Below are positions 4,462-6,708 of a stretch of 6,708 nt of DNA, one piece after another. The notes under the pieces are model-generated. The model was not told the origin of the DNA. It saw nothing but the letters and a program-made list of their open reading frames with translations, and made no database searches. The position numbers and the translations under genes are program-made. The DNA lies in contig DRKO01000368.1 in the NCBI GenBank assembly GCA_011051745.1, positions 1-6,708 of the forward strand, in the 5' to 3' direction. The first letter of the stretch is position 1. Every line of letters starts with the position of its first letter. The stretch is from Chloroflexota bacterium (lineage in GTDB: Bacteria; Chloroflexota; Anaerolineae; Aggregatilineales; UBA3940).

Positions 4462-6270
4462 ATGTCTGGCAACGAAAGCCCGCTTCCTCTCGCCCTCGAT
4501 GGGGAGAGCCTGAAGATCGAAGACGTGATCCGCGTGGCCCGTCAGGCCCAGCCTGTGCAGGAAGTCCTGCCCGGCTCACCGGCCTACGAACGAATCGCCA
4601 CCAGTGCCGAATGGGTTCAAGCCGCTGTTGAGGATAACGCTCGCCACGCTCAGGCCGGAGAAGAGGCCAAAGCCTATTACGGCATCAACACAGGCCTGGG
4701 AATCCACGCCGCCGGGCAGCCTATGGCAGACCCCGCCCACACCCGTCAGGTCTCGCGCAAGCTGATCATGAGCCACTCGACAGGTGTTGGTGAGTATCTG
4801 GAACCGGAAATCATCCGCGCCGCGATGCTGATCCGGGCCAACACGCTTGCCAAAGGACGCTCCGGCGTGCGGCCTGTGGTGATCAACCGCCTGATCCAGA
4901 TGTTGAACCGGGGTATTGTGCCCGCCGTGCCACGCACCGGATCGCTGGGAGCCAGTGGTGATCTTGCTCCGCTGGCCCATCTGGCGCTGGTGCTCAGCAA
5001 ACCACCCCGGAGCATGGCCGCCGATGCGGTTGCCCCCGGCTTCGGCGAAATCAGTGGGGAGGCGCTGGTTCCTGTCTACGACGCAGACGGACAGGCGATC
5101 GGGCGGCGCGTCATCTCAGGCGCGGAGGCGATGACGTGGGAAGGCGTTGATCAGCGGCTTGTGCTGGAGGCCAAGGAAGGGCTGGCGCTCAGCAACGGCG
5201 CGACTTTCTCGGCAGCTCTGGGAGTGCTGGCGCTCTACGACGCCGAGAATCTGGTCCGCAACGCCGAGATCGCCCTTGCGATGTCGCTGGAAGCGCTTCG
5301 GGGCTACCGCGACGCTTTTCTGCCTCAGATCCACGCCGCACGAGGCCATCCCGGCCAGATTGCGACAGCCGCCAACGTCCTTGCCCTCGTCGAGGGTAGC
5401 GAACTGCCCGACCCCGGCGACGTAGATCGGGACCCCGTCCACCCGCCGCCGCAGGACGCTTATTCGGTACGCTGTGCTCCGCAGGTGATCGGCGCAGTCC
5501 GTGAAACGCTCGCCCATGTGCGAGAGATGCTGGAACGCGAGATCAACGCTGCGACCGACAACCCCCTGATCTTCGTTCAGCCTGATGACGGCCTGCCCCG
5601 TGCATACAAGGTGATCTCCGGCGGAAACTTCCACGGCGAGCATATCGCCTTCGGGATGGATCATCTGGGTATCGCGATGACTGAGCTGGGCAGCATCTCA
5701 GAGCGGCGCACGTTCTGGCTGATGAACGCCAAGATGTCACGCGGACTACCGAGTATGCTGGTTCATCAGGATAAGCACTTCATGAACAGTGGCCTGATGA
5801 TCACCCAGTACGTGGCGGCGGCGCTGGTCTCTCGGTGCAAGACGCTCGCTCACCCTGACAGCGTGGACTCGATCCCCTCCTCTGCCGATCAGGAAGATCA
5901 CGTCAGCATGAGCATGAACGCCGCGTTGCATGCCCGTGAGATCACGGAGAACATCACGGCGGCGATCGCCATCGAACTGCTGGCGGCGACGGTGGCACTG
6001 CGCCACCGTCTGGCTGGCCTTCAGCGTGACGGCGTGCACGGGGAGCCTCTCGCTGCCGAGGGGCTGGGCCGGGGAACACAGGCTGTGTGGGCTGCCCTGC
6101 AGGAACATGCTCCCCAGGTATTCGAGATTCCCCTGGATCGCGACGTGATTTATTACCCTTACCTGCGGCAGATGATTGAGGTGGTGCGCGGGGGTATTCT
6201 CCCCGATGCGGTGCAGGCCGCCGGTATTCGGATACAGGAGGTACGGTCCAGCACCAGACTCAGCGGCTAG
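4462..6270 (+). CDS. hutH: Histidine ammonia-lyase, long form
   Basis: 602 aa, cytoplasmic. HAL removes ammonia from L-histidine to give trans-urocanate, the first step of histidine degradation. The self-made MIO electrophile comes from A164-S165-G166 in GSLGASGDLAPLAHLAL. Compared with Pseudomonas putida HutH as I recall it, all active-site residues are kept: Y73 in YGINTGLG, H105, N245, Q331, Y334 and R337 in QDAYSVRC, F390 in SGGNFHGE, and E478 in QEDHVSM. S104-H105 is the histidine-type selectivity pair; phenylalanine enzymes usually have FL there. The usual length is about 510 aa. The excess is about 20 residues at the N-terminus, about 28 between the MIO triad and N245 (around 183-225), and about 28 at the C-terminus. 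ATG 4462 has AGGAGA (4445-4450) 11 bases upstream, a somewhat long spacing; the ATG at 4452 is out of frame. No hutU, hutI or hutC lies in view. An aminomutase or another aromatic specificity is possible but less likely. Confidence 0.9.
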   Translation: MSGNESPLPLALDGESLKIEDVIRVARQAQPVQEVLPGSPAYERIATSAEWVQAAVEDNARHAQAGEEAKAYYGINTGLGIHAAGQPMADPAHTRQVSRKLIMSHSTGVGEYLEPEIIRAAMLIRANTLAKGRSGVRPVVINRLIQMLNRGIVPAVPRTGSLGASGDLAPLAHLALVLSKPPRSMAADAVAPGFGEISGEALVPVYDADGQAIGRRVISGAEAMTWEGVDQRLVLEAKEGLALSNGATFSAALGVLALYDAENLVRNAEIALAMSLEALRGYRDAFLPQIHAARGHPGQIATAANVLALVEGSELPDPGDVDRDPVHPPPQDAYSVRCAPQVIGAVRETLAHVREMLEREINAATDNPLIFVQPDDGLPRAYKVISGGNFHGEHIAFGMDHLGIAMTELGSISERRTFWLMNAKMSRGLPSMLVHQDKHFMNSGLMITQYVAAALVSRCKTLAHPDSVDSIPSSADQEDHVSMSMNAALHAREITENITAAIAIELLAATVALRHRLAGLQRDGVHGEPLAAEGLGRGTQAVWAALQEHAPQVFEIPLDRDVIYYPYLRQMIEVVRGGILPDAVQAAGIRIQEVRSSTRLSG

Positions 6271-6295
6271 GCCTGTTCGGGCAGACGGTTCTCGA

Positions 6296-6708
6296 TCATT
6301 CATCCGTGATCACAACCGCCGGCCCGCTATCCGGCAGAGAGGGGACAAATCGGCCTTCCAGCGGGGAGAGGATGCGGCCTTTCAGCGGCATCTCGACGCG
6401 GGCCGTGTCCGGATAAAACGCGATACTCCCCCCTGACTCGTCTATCCGGCGGATTTCAAGCAGCCGCCCCCGGCTCTCCCGGATCATCACCTGCCGCGCC
6501 CGTCGGACGGCCACTTCCAGAAACACTCTGTGGCTGAGACCGAGCAGACGGGGGGTTTCCAGCGCGGCGGCCTGTTCAAACGTCTGGTCGCCCCAGTGCG
6601 AGAGAAACGCCCCGTCGCCCACGTTCCAGATGCCGTGCGCACCGTAGCAATAAGCGTGGGCCCCGGCCAGCATCGAAACCCAGTAGGCGAACAGTTGATC
6701 CTCCGGGC
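6296..6708 (-). CDS. DUF4038/apiosidase-like glycoside hydrolase, C-terminal end (5' end outside window)
   Basis: The frame stays open to the window edge, giving 136 visible residues with the N-terminus missing, so the Met codon at 6673-6671 is internal. The first part, FAYWVSMLAGAHAYCYGAHG followed by IWNVGDG and LSHWGDQTF, resembles the end of the TIM-barrel in DUF4038 (apiosidase-like) proteins, where a Y/W-rich segment precedes YGAHGIW. The tail, with SRGRLLEIRR, GSIAFYPDTARVEMPLKGR and PSLPDSGPAVV, reads as a small beta-rich C-terminal domain, as often follows this barrel. The family includes enzymes acting on plant pectin side chains, so a role in polysaccharide or glycoside breakdown is plausible, but the substrate cannot be inferred. 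Whether it is secreted cannot be seen. The gene converges on hutH with only 25 bases between stops. The assignment rests on remembered motifs. Confidence 0.6.
   Translation of the reverse strand, partial: PEDQLFAYWVSMLAGAHAYCYGAHGIWNVGDGAFLSHWGDQTFEQAAALETPRLLGLSHRVFLEVAVRRARQVMIRESRGRLLEIRRIDESGGSIAFYPDTARVEMPLKGRILSPLEGRFVPSLPDSGPAVVITDE

Noticed and set aside
5116..5664. Reverse open frame of 182 codons, and a similar one at 5746-6303
   Set aside because: Both are antisense to the conserved catalytic core of hutH and have no recognisable domain.
4462..6708. A hut operon starting with hutH
   Set aside because: The gene after hutH is on the opposite strand and is a glycosidase-like protein; no other hut gene is present.

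Overview
The window (about 60% G+C by eye) looks like a chromosomal segment of a free-living bacterium. Gene style points to Chloroflexota or a neighbouring phylum: a two-subunit 2-oxoacid:ferredoxin oxidoreductase with fused gamma-alpha chain, a small helical protein with a basic tail of a kind I associate with that group, and a DUF4038-like glycosidase. This is an impression from protein style, not a database result. I see no insertion sequence, integrase, phage gene, CRISPR array or toxin-antitoxin pair.

Layout, left to right. (1) 1-711, plus: the 3' two thirds of hisS (histidyl-tRNA synthetase), closed by a strong intrinsic terminator at 740-782. (2) 783-902: promoter and structured leader of the next operon, with an extended -10 at 819-826, a direct repeat at 837-861, two competing hairpins at 867-889 and a clear RBS at 891-895. 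(3) 903-3776, plus: korA-korB, the stop of one abutting the start of the next, encoding 2-oxoglutarate (2-oxoacid):ferredoxin oxidoreductase. (4) 3779-3951: promoter, tRNA-His(GTG) with an encoded G-1, and a 12-bp perfect terminator hairpin. The tRNA is flanked by complementary leader and trailer segments. (5) 3989-4240, minus: a small gene of unknown function. (6) 4241-4461: divergent intergenic region with inverted repeats and candidate promoters for both flanking genes. (7) 4462-6270, plus: hutH, a long form of histidine ammonia-lyase (602 aa) with a complete MIO active site. (8) 6296-6708, minus: the C-terminal end of a DUF4038/apiosidase-like protein, cut by the window edge and convergent with hutH.

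Together, three histidine genes (charging enzyme, cognate tRNA, first degradative enzyme) lie within about 6.3 kb. KorAB, which acts on the 2-oxoglutarate to which histidine degradation leads through glutamate, sits between them. Each unit has its own signals, so this is proximity and not one operon, and it may be chance. No hutU, hutI or hutF/G is present. I find no clearly new system. The most unusual items are the pre-tRNA-His leader-trailer pairing with its repeat shared with the terminator, the insertion and extensions in HutH, the nested palindromes before hutH, and the unknown small gene.
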